NCBI GenBank assembly: GCA_023424015.1
Contig: JAFAEM010000009.1
Span: forward strand, 186,001 to 250,000
Reading direction: 5' to 3'
DNA: 64,000 nt
Source of the DNA: Bacteroidota bacterium
GTDB taxonomy: Bacteria; Bacteroidota; Bacteroidia; Chitinophagales; Chitinophagaceae
The notes under the pieces are model-generated. The model did no database searches, was not told the DNA's origin, and was given only the letters and a program-made list of their open reading frames with translations. This document shows, one piece after another, positions 17,239-26,391 of this stretch (positions are counted from its first letter, which is position 1; the number at the start of each line of letters is the position of its first letter). The position numbers and the translations under genes were made by a program.

Positions 17239-17290
17239 CGAGCCTTTAAAAGCCCTTTAGACATAACGACTTATTAAAGAAATTAACAGC

Positions 17291-17315
17291 CCCGAAAGGG
17301 TGCTAAAAATAGCAC
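17291..17315 (+). promoter_or_regulatory. Leader hairpins abutting the gyrA start codon
   Basis: GTGCTA (17300-17305), AAAA, TAGCAC (17310-17315) form a perfect 6-bp stem that ends at the base before the gyrA ATG. A smaller hairpin, CCC-GAAA-GGG (17291-17300), shares base 17300, so the two are mutually exclusive at that base. This could control ribosome access. Confidence 0.7.
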
Positions 17316-19925
17316 ATGGAAGACAATTTGGAGCCACAGGAAACGAATGATATTAACCGGATCATTCCGGTCAATATAGAAGAGCAAATGAAGACCGCTT
17401 ACATCGATTATTCGATGTCGGTAATAGTTGGACGTGCCCTGCCAGATATCAGGGACGGTTTAAAACCTGTTCACCGCCGAATCCTATATGCGATGAATGA
17501 ACTGGGTTTGCGATCCAACAGGCCATATAAAAAATCTGCACGTCTCGTAGGTGAGGTGCTTGGTAAATATCATCCGCATGGTGACATGTCGGTATATCAC
17601 GCTATGGCAAGGATGGCACAGCCATGGAATATGCGGTACACGATGGTGGATGGTCAGGGTAACTTTGGTAATGAAGACGGTGATGGTCCGGCGGCCATGC
17701 GTTATACCGAGGTGAGGCTGGAAAAGGTTGCGGAGTACATGCTTGAAGACCTTGACAAAGACACAGTCGACTTTCAACTCAACTTTGACGATTCAGAAAA
17801 AGAACCGAGCATATTGCCAACGCGATTGCCTTACCTGCTGATCAACGGATCAAGCGGTATCGCTGTCGGCATGGCCACCAATATCATGCCCCATAACCTG
17901 ACAGAGGTTGTGGATGGCTGTATCGCGTATATCGACAATCGCGAGATCACCGTGGAAGAATTGATGCAGCATGTGCAGGCACCAGATTTTCCAACCGGTG
18001 GTATCATCCACGGTATGGACGGTGTGAAAGCGGCCATGCAAACCGGTCGCGGAAGGGTAGTGCTGCGTGGCAAATTACATATCGACACCAAACCAAGCGG
18101 TCGCGAGCAAATTATCATCACCCAGGTACCTTACCAGGTCAATCGTGACGAACTCACCAACAGGATCGGTGTACTGGTCAATGACAAGGTGATTGAAGGT
18201 GTGGCGCATGTCAACAATGAATCAAACAATAAAGAAGGTACGCGGATCGTGATCGATCTGAAACGTGATGGCGTAGCCAACCTGATCGTAAACCAGCTTT
18301 ACAAGCATACCGACCTGCAAACGTCTTACGGTATCAACAATGTGGCAATCGTGAAAGGCAGGCCACGTACGCTGAGCCTGAAAGATATGATCAGCGAGTT
18401 CATCGAATTCAGGCACGAAGTAGTGGTGCGTCGTACACAATATGAACTCCGGGAAGCAGAGAAAAGAGCCCATATACTCAAAGGATACCTGATCGCCCTG
18501 GATCACCTCGACGAAGTGATCGCGCTGATCCGTGCTTCAGCCACACCGGATATCGCGAAAGATAACCTGGTAAATGCAGGCTGGGGTCTGGATGAGATAC
18601 AGGCAAAAGCGATCCTGGAACTGCGACTGCAGCGTCTCACCGGCATGGAACGTGAAAAGATCAAGGAAGAATTCGACGAATTAATGAAACTGATCGCGCA
18701 CCTGCAGGAAGTACTGGCAAATGAAAGCATGCGTTTCGATATCATCAAAACCGAACTGCGCGAAGTAAAAGAAAAATTTGGTGACGCCAGGAGAACTGAG
18801 ATCACTTACCTCGACGATGAGATGAGTCTTAAAGACCTGATCAAGGAAGAAGACGTAGTGATCACCATATCTCATTTAGGTTATATCAAACGCACACCTG
18901 CCGAAGAATACCGGGCGCAACGAAGAGGAGGACGCGGAGTGATCGGTGGAAGAACACGCGAAGAGGATTTTATCGAACACCTTTTTGTGGCCTCATCACA
19001 TCATACACTTTTATTCTTCACAGAAAAAGGCCGGTGTTACTGGCTGAATGTATACCAGGTGCCGGAAGGAGAGAAGGCAAGCAAGGGTCGTGCTATCCAA
19101 AACCTGATACAAATCCCATCCGATGATAAGATCCGCGCCATCATCGACGTCAGGGATCTGAAAGATGAAGCATTTGTTAAATCACATAATATCGTACTTT
19201 GTACCAAGAAGGGAATTGTCAAAAAAACCGAACTCCAGGAGTTCAGCCGCCCACGCCTGACAGGTGTCAACGCGATCAATATCATCGAGGGTGATGAGTT
19301 GCTCGAAGCAAAGATGACCGATGGAAACTGTGAGATCATGATGGGTGTGAAAAGTGGCCGGGCGATCCGTTTCTCTGAAGAAAAAGTTAGAGCAACAGGA
19401 CGTGGCGCGATCGGTGTGGCTGGTATTGAGGTTGATGACAATAATGATGAGGTTGTTGGTATGATTTGTGTAAATCCTGAAACAGATGCTGCGAAGACCG
19501 TTTTGGTGGTGAGTGAAAAAGGATTTGGTAAAAGAACAAAAGTGGATGAATACCGCTATACCAACCGTGGTGGCAAAGGCGTAAAGACGATCAGCATCAC
19601 TGAAAAGACCGGGAAACTGGTTGGACTGCTGGCCGTGGATGAAACCCAGGACCTGATGATCACCTGCAAGAGTGGTGTCACCATCCGGATGAAAGTAGCT
19701 GATATCAGCGAGCAGGGCAGGGCTACCCAGGGTGTCAAACTGATCCGGCTTGACGAAGGAGATGAGATCGCCGCTATCACCCAGCTCGACGACCAGGAGG
19801 TAAATGGCAACGGCAATGGACATGTTGCAGAAGCGACGAATGATGCAGGTGACGCAACCGATGCAACAGAAAATCCATCTACTGACGGAAACCCGGAAGA
19901 AAATAAAACGCCCGAACAGGATTAA
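17316..19925 (+). CDS. gyrA: DNA gyrase subunit A
   Basis: The breakage-reunion subunit of gyrase, 869 residues, which introduces negative supercoils together with GyrB. The catalytic Tyr is Tyr108 in MAQPWNMRYTMVDGQGNFG. The GyrA box QRRGGRG, needed for DNA wrapping and diagnostic for gyrase against topoisomerase IV, is present at about residues 530-536, followed by the six-bladed C-terminal propeller and an acidic Asn/Gly/Glu-rich tail. At the quinolone pocket the usual Ser (E. coli 83) is Met91 and the usual Asp (E. coli 87) is His95. A hairpin touches the start codon. gyrB is not in the window. Confidence 0.96.
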   Translation: MEDNLEPQETNDINRIIPVNIEEQMKTAYIDYSMSVIVGRALPDIRDGLKPVHRRILYAMNELGLRSNRPYKKSARLVGEVLGKYHPHGDMSVYHAMARMAQPWNMRYTMVDGQGNFGNEDGDGPAAMRYTEVRLEKVAEYMLEDLDKDTVDFQLNFDDSEKEPSILPTRLPYLLINGSSGIAVGMATNIMPHNLTEVVDGCIAYIDNREITVEELMQHVQAPDFPTGGIIHGMDGVKAAMQTGRGRVVLRGKLHIDTKPSGREQIIITQVPYQVNRDELTNRIGVLVNDKVIEGVAHVNNESNNKEGTRIVIDLKRDGVANLIVNQLYKHTDLQTSYGINNVAIVKGRPRTLSLKDMISEFIEFRHEVVVRRTQYELREAEKRAHILKGYLIALDHLDEVIALIRASATPDIAKDNLVNAGWGLDEIQAKAILELRLQRLTGMEREKIKEEFDELMKLIAHLQEVLANESMRFDIIKTELREVKEKFGDARRTEITYLDDEMSLKDLIKEEDVVITISHLGYIKRTPAEEYRAQRRGGRGVIGGRTREEDFIEHLFVASSHHTLLFFTEKGRCYWLNVYQVPEGEKASKGRAIQNLIQIPSDDKIRAIIDVRDLKDEAFVKSHNIVLCTKKGIVKKTELQEFSRPRLTGVNAINIIEGDELLEAKMTDGNCEIMMGVKSGRAIRFSEEKVRATGRGAIGVAGIEVDDNNDEVVGMICVNPETDAAKTVLVVSEKGFGKRTKVDEYRYTNRGGKGVKTISITEKTGKLVGLLAVDETQDLMITCKSGVTIRMKVADISEQGRATQGVKLIRLDEGDEIAAITQLDDQEVNGNGNGHVAEATNDAGDATDATENPSTDGNPEENKTPEQD

Positions 19926-19943
19926 AAAACACACACGAAAAGT

Positions 19944-19971
19944 TCACTCCGGCCCAGCAGGCTGGGAGTGA
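19944..19971 (+). terminator. Hairpin between gyrA and the TPR gene
   Basis: TCACT pairs with AGTGA and, after a bulge, CCCAGC with GCTGGG. No T-tract follows, so it may be an mRNA-stability element or a weak terminator rather than a classical one. Confidence 0.45.
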
Positions 19972-19995
19972 CAAAAAACAATAACAAATAAACAT

Positions 19996-21252
19996 ATGAA
20001 AAAGACCGCTCTCTTCTTAATGACGTTGGTGCTTGCAGTCATCGTAAAAGCACAGAGCTACGATGATATCAAGAGCTATCTTCTCCTTGGTCAAACGAAA
20101 AAGGCCAAAGAAGACATTGACAAACGTATGACAAATTCAAAGTTCGCAAGCAAACCTGAAGCTTTTATTTTAAAAGCTGCCGTGTACTCAGCGCTGGCGG
20201 CCGATAGCGCGGTCCAGAATACACCGGAAGCCGAAAATTATCGTAACGAGTCAGAAGCCGCATTTAAGAAATACCAGGAAATGGAACCATCTGGCGAACT
20301 GATGAAAGATCCCGTTTACCAGAATGCACCGGTACGCATCTACAGCAACCTTTTTGGTGTAGGTTATAAACAATACGAAGAAAAAAAATGGACAGAAGCT
20401 TTCGAGACCTTTAAAAAGGTTGATGGCTATTCTTCCATATTGTCGCAGCAGAAATTACTTAACTCGAATCTTGATACCAACGTGGTGATCCTGGCTGGTA
20501 TCACAGCAGAGAGCAGCAATCAAAAAGACGAAGCGGCAAAATACTATAGCCGCCTGGCCGATGCCAAACTGGCCGGCACCAACTATGAAAGTATTTATCG
20601 TTTCCTGGTTACACATTACTTTACAAAGAAGGATATGAACAACTTTGAAAAGTATAAGGCCCTGGGTAAAGAGTTGTATCCGCAAAGCGAATTCTTCACA
20701 TATGATAAAACTGATTTCGCGGTAGGTCTTGAATCTGATTTCAATTCCAAACTGAAATCACTCGAGGAAGTACTGGCAAAAGATCCAAAGGATTATAAAG
20801 CGAACCTGTCTATTGGCCAGGTGATCTATGACACGCTCAATTCAAAAGTGGAAGGCGCGGTGCCCCCGGCTAATGCTGAGGAACTGGAAAAAAGAATGGT
20901 GGCGGCTTTCAACGCAGCGGGTGAAGCAAAACCCGACGAGCAACTGCCTTACCTGGTCATCGGCGACTACTTCGTAATGCTGAAAGCTGAAGGCCTCAAA
21001 AAAACCGATAAGAAATACGCCGAGTACCTGGAAGCAGGTAGAGAACCGTATGAAAAAGCAGCAGCGATCTTTGAGAAAAAAGGTCTTGCTAACCTCAACG
21101 GCAGCGATAAGCAACAATATAAGAAAGCCGCCGGCTTCCTGGAAGACATTTATAACTTCAAAAAAGAACAGGCAAAAGGCAAACCCGCCGAAGTAGCTAA
21201 GTATACAGCTGAAGCTAAAAAATGGGGGGATCTGTACTCGAGCATACGATAG
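19996..21252 (+). CDS. Secreted TPR-repeat protein
   Basis: A 418-residue protein with a signal peptide (MKKTALFLMTLVLAVIVKAQ, cut near residue 20) followed by helical repeats of the TPR type: residues about 25-130, 130-215 (KYYSRLADAKLAGTNYESIYRF), 245-330 and 345-410. It has no catalytic motif that I recognise. Such proteins are usually periplasmic scaffolds. It lies 70 bp after gyrA, with a hairpin between, and I see no separate promoter. Its function is unknown. Confidence 0.8.
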   Translation: MKKTALFLMTLVLAVIVKAQSYDDIKSYLLLGQTKKAKEDIDKRMTNSKFASKPEAFILKAAVYSALAADSAVQNTPEAENYRNESEAAFKKYQEMEPSGELMKDPVYQNAPVRIYSNLFGVGYKQYEEKKWTEAFETFKKVDGYSSILSQQKLLNSNLDTNVVILAGITAESSNQKDEAAKYYSRLADAKLAGTNYESIYRFLVTHYFTKKDMNNFEKYKALGKELYPQSEFFTYDKTDFAVGLESDFNSKLKSLEEVLAKDPKDYKANLSIGQVIYDTLNSKVEGAVPPANAEELEKRMVAAFNAAGEAKPDEQLPYLVIGDYFVMLKAEGLKKTDKKYAEYLEAGREPYEKAAAIFEKKGLANLNGSDKQQYKKAAGFLEDIYNFKKEQAKGKPAEVAKYTAEAKKWGDLYSSIR

Positions 21253-21257
21253 ATTCT

Positions 21258-21360
21258 TAGGGAATTGGTGATTGGTAATTTGGAATTAGGCCGCAGACCA
21301 TGCGGGAATTTGGGAATCACCCAAATAACTTATTCCGAATTACCAATTCCTTTTTTGACC
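21258..21360. repeat. Inverted GGAATTGGTAATT-type repeat between convergent genes
   Basis: GGAATTGGTGATTGGTAATT at 21260 is opposed by CCGAATTACCAATTCC at about 21338-21353, which is followed by TTTTTT. The pairing and T-tract suggest a terminator for the TPR transcript made from repeat material like that at 15.6 kb. Confidence 0.6.
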
Positions 21361-21372
21361 CTGCGAGTCAGA

Positions 21373-21945
21373 TTATTTCTTCAGGTCAAACATCAAACCC
21401 GTATAAGCTTCACCGATCAGGTAAGCAATAACGCCTCCCGCAAGAGCGGCGAGCAGGGGCCAGACTATATAAACTAATAATGGCTTTTGATACCATTTGG
21501 GAAGGTGTTGCTGGATCGCTTCGGCTTTGCCGGTGATGGAGACCAGCCGGGGAGCATTTACAGAACGGGCGAGATAGGCCGTAACGGAGTTGGTGGTACC
21601 GTTGTGTTGGTAAGCAGAGCGTTCGTCCAGGTTGTAAATGGTACTTTCTTTTTGTTTGTGCTCATATTCAAAACCTGCAATGGCCGGCACGGGTTTCATC
21701 ACCATATCTTCCGCTTCCATATATGTAGAAGCGGGGGCAGCCAGGGGGTTCAGTACTGTAAAATTCTTTTTAGCCGGGTTGGGAAAATATATAACTTTTT
21801 TTTCCACCAGGGTTTCTTTTGCCTTTTCTGACATGCCGGTGGACAGGCGTCCCCGGAATACATCACGATTCCATGCAATGGGCGTGACTGCAGCTTTGTG
21901 CTCCTGGAAGACCACTTCACAGGCAATTTTGAGTTCGGGCGTCAT
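21373..21945 (-). CDS. Hypothetical protein with C-terminal membrane segment
   Basis: A 190-residue protein that I do not recognise as a named family. The N-terminal 40 residues (MTPELKIACEVVFQEHKAAVTP and so on) look conserved in character; the middle is hydrophilic, with a Glu/Lys-rich part. The C-terminus has one long hydrophobic stretch of about 25 residues (VYIVWPLLAALAGGVIAYLIG) that could be one membrane helix, or a short hairpin if bent. The frame is open for 13 more codons upstream; ATG at 21943-21945 gives the more sensible start. It converges on the secreted TPR gene. Confidence 0.65.
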   Translation of the reverse strand: MTPELKIACEVVFQEHKAAVTPIAWNRDVFRGRLSTGMSEKAKETLVEKKVIYFPNPAKKNFTVLNPLAAPASTYMEAEDMVMKPVPAIAGFEYEHKQKESTIYNLDERSAYQHNGTTNSVTAYLARSVNAPRLVSITGKAEAIQQHLPKWYQKPLLVYIVWPLLAALAGGVIAYLIGEAYTGLMFDLKK

Positions 21946-22150
21946 AACAGTAATGTTGACGGCACTAAAAGCGAGCCGTGTCAATAAAAAAACCGGGGAA
22001 ATTCGTGGGATATCTGGAGCGTGAGGGCTAGTGAGACGACTAAATTAATATATTCCCCCAGATTTTTATAATGATGCCGGATAATTTTTCGGGTAGCAGG
22101 ACAGGGTCCCCAAAAATTGGAGCTAAAATATCGTAAAAATCGCTGCTGTA

Positions 22151-22582
22151 CTATGATTGTGGTACAGCGTTGGGAGAATGGCAATCTTTCCAGTACTCAA
22201 TAATATTATGTAACACCCGTACCAGGTCGGAATAGCTGGAAGGCTTGGTAAAAAAACCCTGGATTGAGTTAGAATAGGCGTCAATGATACTGCGCTGGTC
22301 TGCTGCCGTGGTGAAAAACAGGTAGGGTATACATTTCAGCCTGAGCTGCTCGTTATTATGAATTTTTTCACGCAGGGCAAAGCCGCTTAGTTTGGGCAGG
22401 TTTATATCAGAGATAATGATAAACGCCTGCTCATTGGATAGCGTCAGGTATTCAAGGGCGGCGACCCCGTCCCTGAAATAGATTACTTCATTGGGAACAT
22501 TCAGTTCTTTAAATACTTCGTCAAAAATATCCAGGTCATCCGGATCGTCCTCAATAATGATGATTGGGCCACTTTTATTCAT
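22151..22582 (-). CDS. Stand-alone response regulator (CheY-like)
   Basis: A 143-residue single receiver domain with no output domain. The acidic pocket Glu11-Asp12-Asp13, phospho-acceptor Asp59 (IISDINLPKLSG), switch Thr91/Thr92 (YLFFTTAAD) and Lys113 (FFTKPSSY) are all present, so it should be phosphorylated normally. No histidine kinase lies next to it. Such regulators act through protein contact, for example with a hybrid kinase or a motility or second-messenger protein encoded elsewhere. The gene stands alone between a hypothetical gene and a patch of decayed genes. Confidence 0.9.
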   Translation of the reverse strand: MNKSGPIIIIEDDPDDLDIFDEVFKELNVPNEVIYFRDGVAALEYLTLSNEQAFIIISDINLPKLSGFALREKIHNNEQLRLKCIPYLFFTTAADQRSIIDAYSNSIQGFFTKPSSYSDLVRVLHNIIEYWKDCHSPNAVPQS

Positions 22583-22761
22583 GTAACAGGTTTATACTTA
22601 AAGTTATAGGTGTTGGATTTAATTGTAAAGTAGTATAGCCAATAATTGAGCCAGTATTTTAAAAATTTCTTTAATAATCCAGAATCTTCATTTGTCCAAT
22701 CGCGATATTTCATTCGCCTAAACTAGTAAAAGTGGAAGTTCACGAAAGACTGCCGGTTGTT

Positions 22762-23085
22762 TTATTGATTATTCCTGAGATCGCTGTAACTGATGAGTAG
22801 AATATTTCTTTCCTGAATGCTTTTTTTAACTGTCGGGTTGGTCCATGTATCTGTGACGCCCTGCCGGTCTGTCGCGACATCTTCATACCCGAAGTGATGA
22901 ATAGCCTGAAGTTCTTCATTATAGATGCCGGGATGACCGACAAACAGGTAGGTATGACCGGGATGAAGCGTATCCGACATTTTCAGGAAGCTGGCAATTT
23001 TATCCGACGATGTTTTCCGTGGCCCCACATAGTTAACATATTCAACACCGCTTTGCTTCAAATCAATATGGGTATTAAACTGCAC
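22762..23085 (-). pseudogene. Fragment of a polysaccharide-deacetylase-like gene (ChbG/YdjC-like C-terminus)
   Basis: The 107 codons look like only the C-terminal third of a ChbG/YdjC-type carbohydrate deacetylase: HPGHTYLFVGHPGIYNEELQAI, then DRQGVTDTWTNPTVKKSIQERNILLISYSDL, where the usual protein has a His-Pro-Gly/Ala metal block, a conserved Arg/Asp pair and a final LISY/LVTW strand. The N-terminal catalytic part is absent and the upstream sequence changes abruptly into an alkaline phosphatase remnant on the other strand near 23080. The family assignment is moderately sure; that it is a fragment is surer. Confidence 0.6.
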
Positions 23086-23581
23086 AAGAAAGGCTACCAG
23101 GTGTCGTCAAATATTGACGGGATCACCGGTATTAAAAGCGGGAAGCTGGCTGTTTTCTTAAACGAAACACCAGCACAGGAGAGGGGAGTCCAGTTAACCA
23201 GGACGGCGTTGACAGCTATCGATATCCTGAAGCAAAATAAAAAAGGATTTTTCCTGATGATCGAAGGTTCAAAGATTGACGATGGCGGTCACGGTAATAA
23301 TCTTGATGTCGTGATCAATGAAAAGATTGATTTTGATAATACCATAGGGAAAGTGCTCGAGTTCCCAGATAAAGATGGAAACACACGGGCGATCATGAAA
23401 CCGGTGGTTTGACTCTGACCGGAGGATCACTGGGTGGTAAGATCGAAGGGAAGTTTTCAACAAAAGGTCATACAGCAGTGACGGTGCCGGTTTTTGCTTA
23501 TGGACCGGGTGCGGAAGCTTTTATGGGAATCAATCATAACAATACCATCTTTGATAAAATGAAGCACGCATTCAACTTTTA
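23071..23581 (+). pseudogene. Remnant of an alkaline phosphatase gene, 5'-truncated and frameshifted
   Basis: Frame one (to a stop at 23410-23412) encodes the part of a PhoA-type alkaline phosphatase with SGKLAVFLN, ERGVQLTRTALTAIDILKQN, GFFLMIEGSKIDDGGHGNN and KVLEFPDKDGNT. The next conserved part, GDHETGGLTLTGGS, and the rest to the natural end (FAYGPGAEAFMGINHNN, then KHAFNF-stop at 23579-23581) continue in another frame. The break at about 23380 lacks the LVIVT-like strand, which fits a deletion of about 13 bases between short AC repeats. The first half of the gene, including the nucleophile Ser, is missing. The intact PafA-like gene starts 27 bp later. Confidence 0.85.
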
Positions 23582-23608
23582 ATATTTAATCCAGAAACAC
23601 CAGTCGAA

Positions 23609-25252
23609 ATGAAATGTAAACACATTATCAACGCCCTTTGTATCTTTTTTTGTTTAACCGGTTATTCCCAAACAGCAAAGCCACAGACTGCATTACCCCG
23701 TCCGAAGCTGATGGTTGGTATCATGGTCGATCAGATGCGATGGGATTACCTGTATCGTTATTATGATCGTTACGGTAATGGCGGTTTTAAACGGATGCTG
23801 AACGAGGGTTTCACCTGTGAGAACACATATATTGATTACAGTGCCAGCGTCACTGCGATAGGGCATGCTACTGTTTATACCGGTTCCGTACCTGCGCTAC
23901 ATGGAATCACAGGTAACACGATCAGTTTCCAGGATGCTGGTATTGACATAAACTGTGTAGGGGACTCGACTGCATCCACAATTGGAAGCACTAATACAGG
24001 ACTCGGTAAGGCATCCCCTGTAAACCTGCTCGTCACAACCATGACAGACGAACTGCGTTTGGCTACAAATTTTCGTTCCAAAACAATTTCTGTCTCACAA
24101 AAAGACCGTGGTGCTATACTTCCCGGTGGGCGTACAGCCAATGCAGCTTACTGGTACGACGGAAGTTCAGGTAAATATATAACGAGCACTTATTACATGA
24201 ACGAGTTGCCCGCCTGGTTAAATGCGTTCAATGACAAAAAGCTTCCTGAATATTATTTGAAGCAGGATTGGAACACACTTTACCCAATTGAATCCTATAA
24301 GCAAAGTACACCTGACAACACCCGCTATGAAGGAAAATTTGCCGGCGCTGAAACGCCGACTTTCCCGGTCAAAACATCCGGTATGATTTCAAAAGGCTAT
24401 GGTGTGCTCACGAGTACGCCTTATGGCAACACGGTTTTGCTAGAGCTGGCAAAAACAGCAATAGAGCAGGAACGCCTTGGCGCCGGTGAGATAACCGATT
24501 TTCTTGCTGTAAGTCTTTCTGCAACCGACTATGTTGGTCATCAGTTCGGTCCGAATTCTATCGAGGTGGAAGATACTTACCTGCGTCTTGACCGGGATCT
24601 TGCAATCTTCTTCACTTATCTTGACAAGAAAATCGGCAAAGGAAACTACAGTGTATTTCTGAGTGCAGATCATGCCGCCATCAACAACATCACATTCATG
24701 ACCGATAACAAGATCTATGCAGGGCTGATTGGTTCTTCAGCCAGTATTCGCACGCTGAACGAACGCTTTGAAAAGGAATATGGAGTAAAGGGTGTGGTCG
24801 CTAATTTTTACAATAACCAGGTTTCACTTAACAAAGCCGCGATTGCCAATAATAATCTTAATGAAACTGAAATAAAGAATAAGATCATTGAATTTTTAAA
24901 GAAACAACCGGGCATCGCCTATGCGATCGACATGGATCATATACAGGTTGCCAATATCCCGGAATATTATCGCTCTCGCATCATTAACGGGTATCACCCG
25001 GAAAGGAGTGGTGTGATCCAGATCGTACAAAAGCCGGGCTGGTCTGGTGGCGGATCGACTGGTACGACGCATGGCACCATGGGCCGCTATGATGTGCACA
25101 TTCCTCTGCTCTTTATGGGTTGGGGCATCAAACATGGAAGATCAAACCAGACCTATAACATGTCGGATATTGCACCGACTGTGTGTGCCCTGCTGCGGAT
25201 CCAGGAACCGAATGGTTCGATCGGAAAACCTATTGCTGAAGTTTTAAAATAA
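23609..25252 (+). CDS. PafA-like alkaline phosphatase family protein
   Basis: A 547-residue exported enzyme (signal peptide ending about residue 20) of the type I phosphodiesterase/nucleotide pyrophosphatase branch of the alkaline phosphatase superfamily. Visible zinc-site parts are Asp41 in GIMVDQMRWDYL, the nucleophile Thr82 in SASVTAIGHATVYTG, SATDYVGHQFGPNS, the SADHAA block and GTTHGTMGRYDVHIPLLFMG. In Flavobacteriia and relatives PafA is the main phosphate-insensitive periplasmic phosphomonoesterase. It lies right after the remains of a classical PhoA-type gene, as if one enzyme type replaced the other. Confidence 0.92.
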   Translation: MKCKHIINALCIFFCLTGYSQTAKPQTALPRPKLMVGIMVDQMRWDYLYRYYDRYGNGGFKRMLNEGFTCENTYIDYSASVTAIGHATVYTGSVPALHGITGNTISFQDAGIDINCVGDSTASTIGSTNTGLGKASPVNLLVTTMTDELRLATNFRSKTISVSQKDRGAILPGGRTANAAYWYDGSSGKYITSTYYMNELPAWLNAFNDKKLPEYYLKQDWNTLYPIESYKQSTPDNTRYEGKFAGAETPTFPVKTSGMISKGYGVLTSTPYGNTVLLELAKTAIEQERLGAGEITDFLAVSLSATDYVGHQFGPNSIEVEDTYLRLDRDLAIFFTYLDKKIGKGNYSVFLSADHAAINNITFMTDNKIYAGLIGSSASIRTLNERFEKEYGVKGVVANFYNNQVSLNKAAIANNNLNETEIKNKIIEFLKKQPGIAYAIDMDHIQVANIPEYYRSRIINGYHPERSGVIQIVQKPGWSGGGSTGTTHGTMGRYDVHIPLLFMGWGIKHGRSNQTYNMSDIAPTVCALLRIQEPNGSIGKPIAEVLK

Positions 25253-25449
25253 GTGATTGTTCTATGAGATAGAAACAAGAAGGGGCGTGTTGTAGTTCTC
25301 ACGCCAGCGGAGTGGGCTTTATCTAAAACCCAGTCCCGGTGCCTCATTTAACATAATATAAATTATAGGAAAAATTTGTACCTTTAAATCATCAAAGGAT
25401 CATTAATAATGACATGCGCCTGGCTATGTCCATGGCTTATCGGCGTAAG
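25253..25449. other. Intergenic region between convergent genes
   Basis: 197 bp between the PafA-like gene and the SAM-hydrolase-like gene. I see no strong terminator, repeat or reading frame in it. Confidence 0.5.
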
Positions 25450-26358
25450 TCATTTTTCTATATGGATCGTCCAGTCAGGTCCTGATAGTACGCGGAACTG
25501 GTCAGCAAAATTTCCCATATTTATCGCCAGCGAAAAATTCATCAGGCTGTTCAGGTAAGCCAGCGGCTGACCGTTGGCCACATCACCAAACGTATTTACA
25601 AAAGCAAGCTTGCCGGAATAAACTACAGAATCACGATATGAGATATTTACCAGCACCGAATCACCATTCCGGATCCCGGCACGCCTAACAAAACTGTCCG
25701 GTATATTGGTCCATACATTGCCGTATTGCGGATCCAGCACAGGTATATTGCCTGTTAAGCCATTCTCGTCAAGTACCGGTGCCTGGTACGAAATGGTTTG
25801 CAGACCGCTTTTCAGAACCGGGCCCAGCTGGTCAAACCGGATCTTTCCGGAAGCCAGTCTCGCAGCCGTGTACATATAAACGTCGCGGCCATGAAATGTA
25901 AAAGAACTATCTGAACCAGGCCTGCGGTTGACACGCTCATCGATCTCGCGTACTTCTCCAATGCCTTCCAGCGCCGCCAGCAAAGTGATGGTGCCATTGT
26001 CGGGTGTTACGATATAATGATCCTTTTTTGTCCTGACGACGATTGATCTGCGGCTTGTACCCACACCCGGATCCACTACAGATACAAATACCGTATTGGC
26101 CGGCCAGTATGGAACCACCTGACTAAGGCGGTAACCCGCTTCCCATATATTAAATGCTGGAATCTCGTGTGTGAGGTCTACAATATCTAATGTTGCGTCC
26201 ACTTCCTTTGCTACGCCCTTCATGGCGGCTACCGCCCCGTCTTTTTCGCCAAAATCCGTCTGTACTACCAATGAAACTCCAGAATGCTTTCTTACGCCAC
26301 AACCCATCAGCCAGGCTATGCTTACAACAACGAAGATCATTCGTAAAAGAGTCATCAT
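25450..26358 (-). CDS. SAM hydroxide adenosyltransferase (DUF62) family lipoprotein
   Basis: The family splits S-adenosylmethionine into adenosine and methionine, or in rare members halogenates it. The core is intact: QTDFGEKDGAVAAMKG (33-48), DPGVGTSRRS (96-105) with the key Asp and Arg, TPDNGT (118-123) and FHGRDVY (155-161) with the key His, then a C-terminal barrel domain. The start chosen, ATG 26356-26358, gives a signal peptide with the lipobox LMGC at Cys20, which means export. This is odd because the substrate is cytoplasmic. An open frame of 112 further codons upstream runs across the divergent gene and looks non-coding. Confidence 0.85.
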   Translation of the reverse strand: MMTLLRMIFVVVSIAWLMGCGVRKHSGVSLVVQTDFGEKDGAVAAMKGVAKEVDATLDIVDLTHEIPAFNIWEAGYRLSQVVPYWPANTVFVSVVDPGVGTSRRSIVVRTKKDHYIVTPDNGTITLLAALEGIGEVREIDERVNRRPGSDSSFTFHGRDVYMYTAARLASGKIRFDQLGPVLKSGLQTISYQAPVLDENGLTGNIPVLDPQYGNVWTNIPDSFVRRAGIRNGDSVLVNISYRDSVVYSGKLAFVNTFGDVANGQPLAYLNSLMNFSLAINMGNFADQFRVLSGPDWTIHIEK

Positions 26359-26391
26359 TTTTTTGTGGCTAAAGTTATTTATTTGCAGGCT

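Noticed and set aside
19182..19934. A 250-codon frame on the minus strand within gyrA
   Set aside because: It overlaps a well-conserved essential gene and its residues are low-complexity Phe/His/Ser runs typical of antisense shadow frames.
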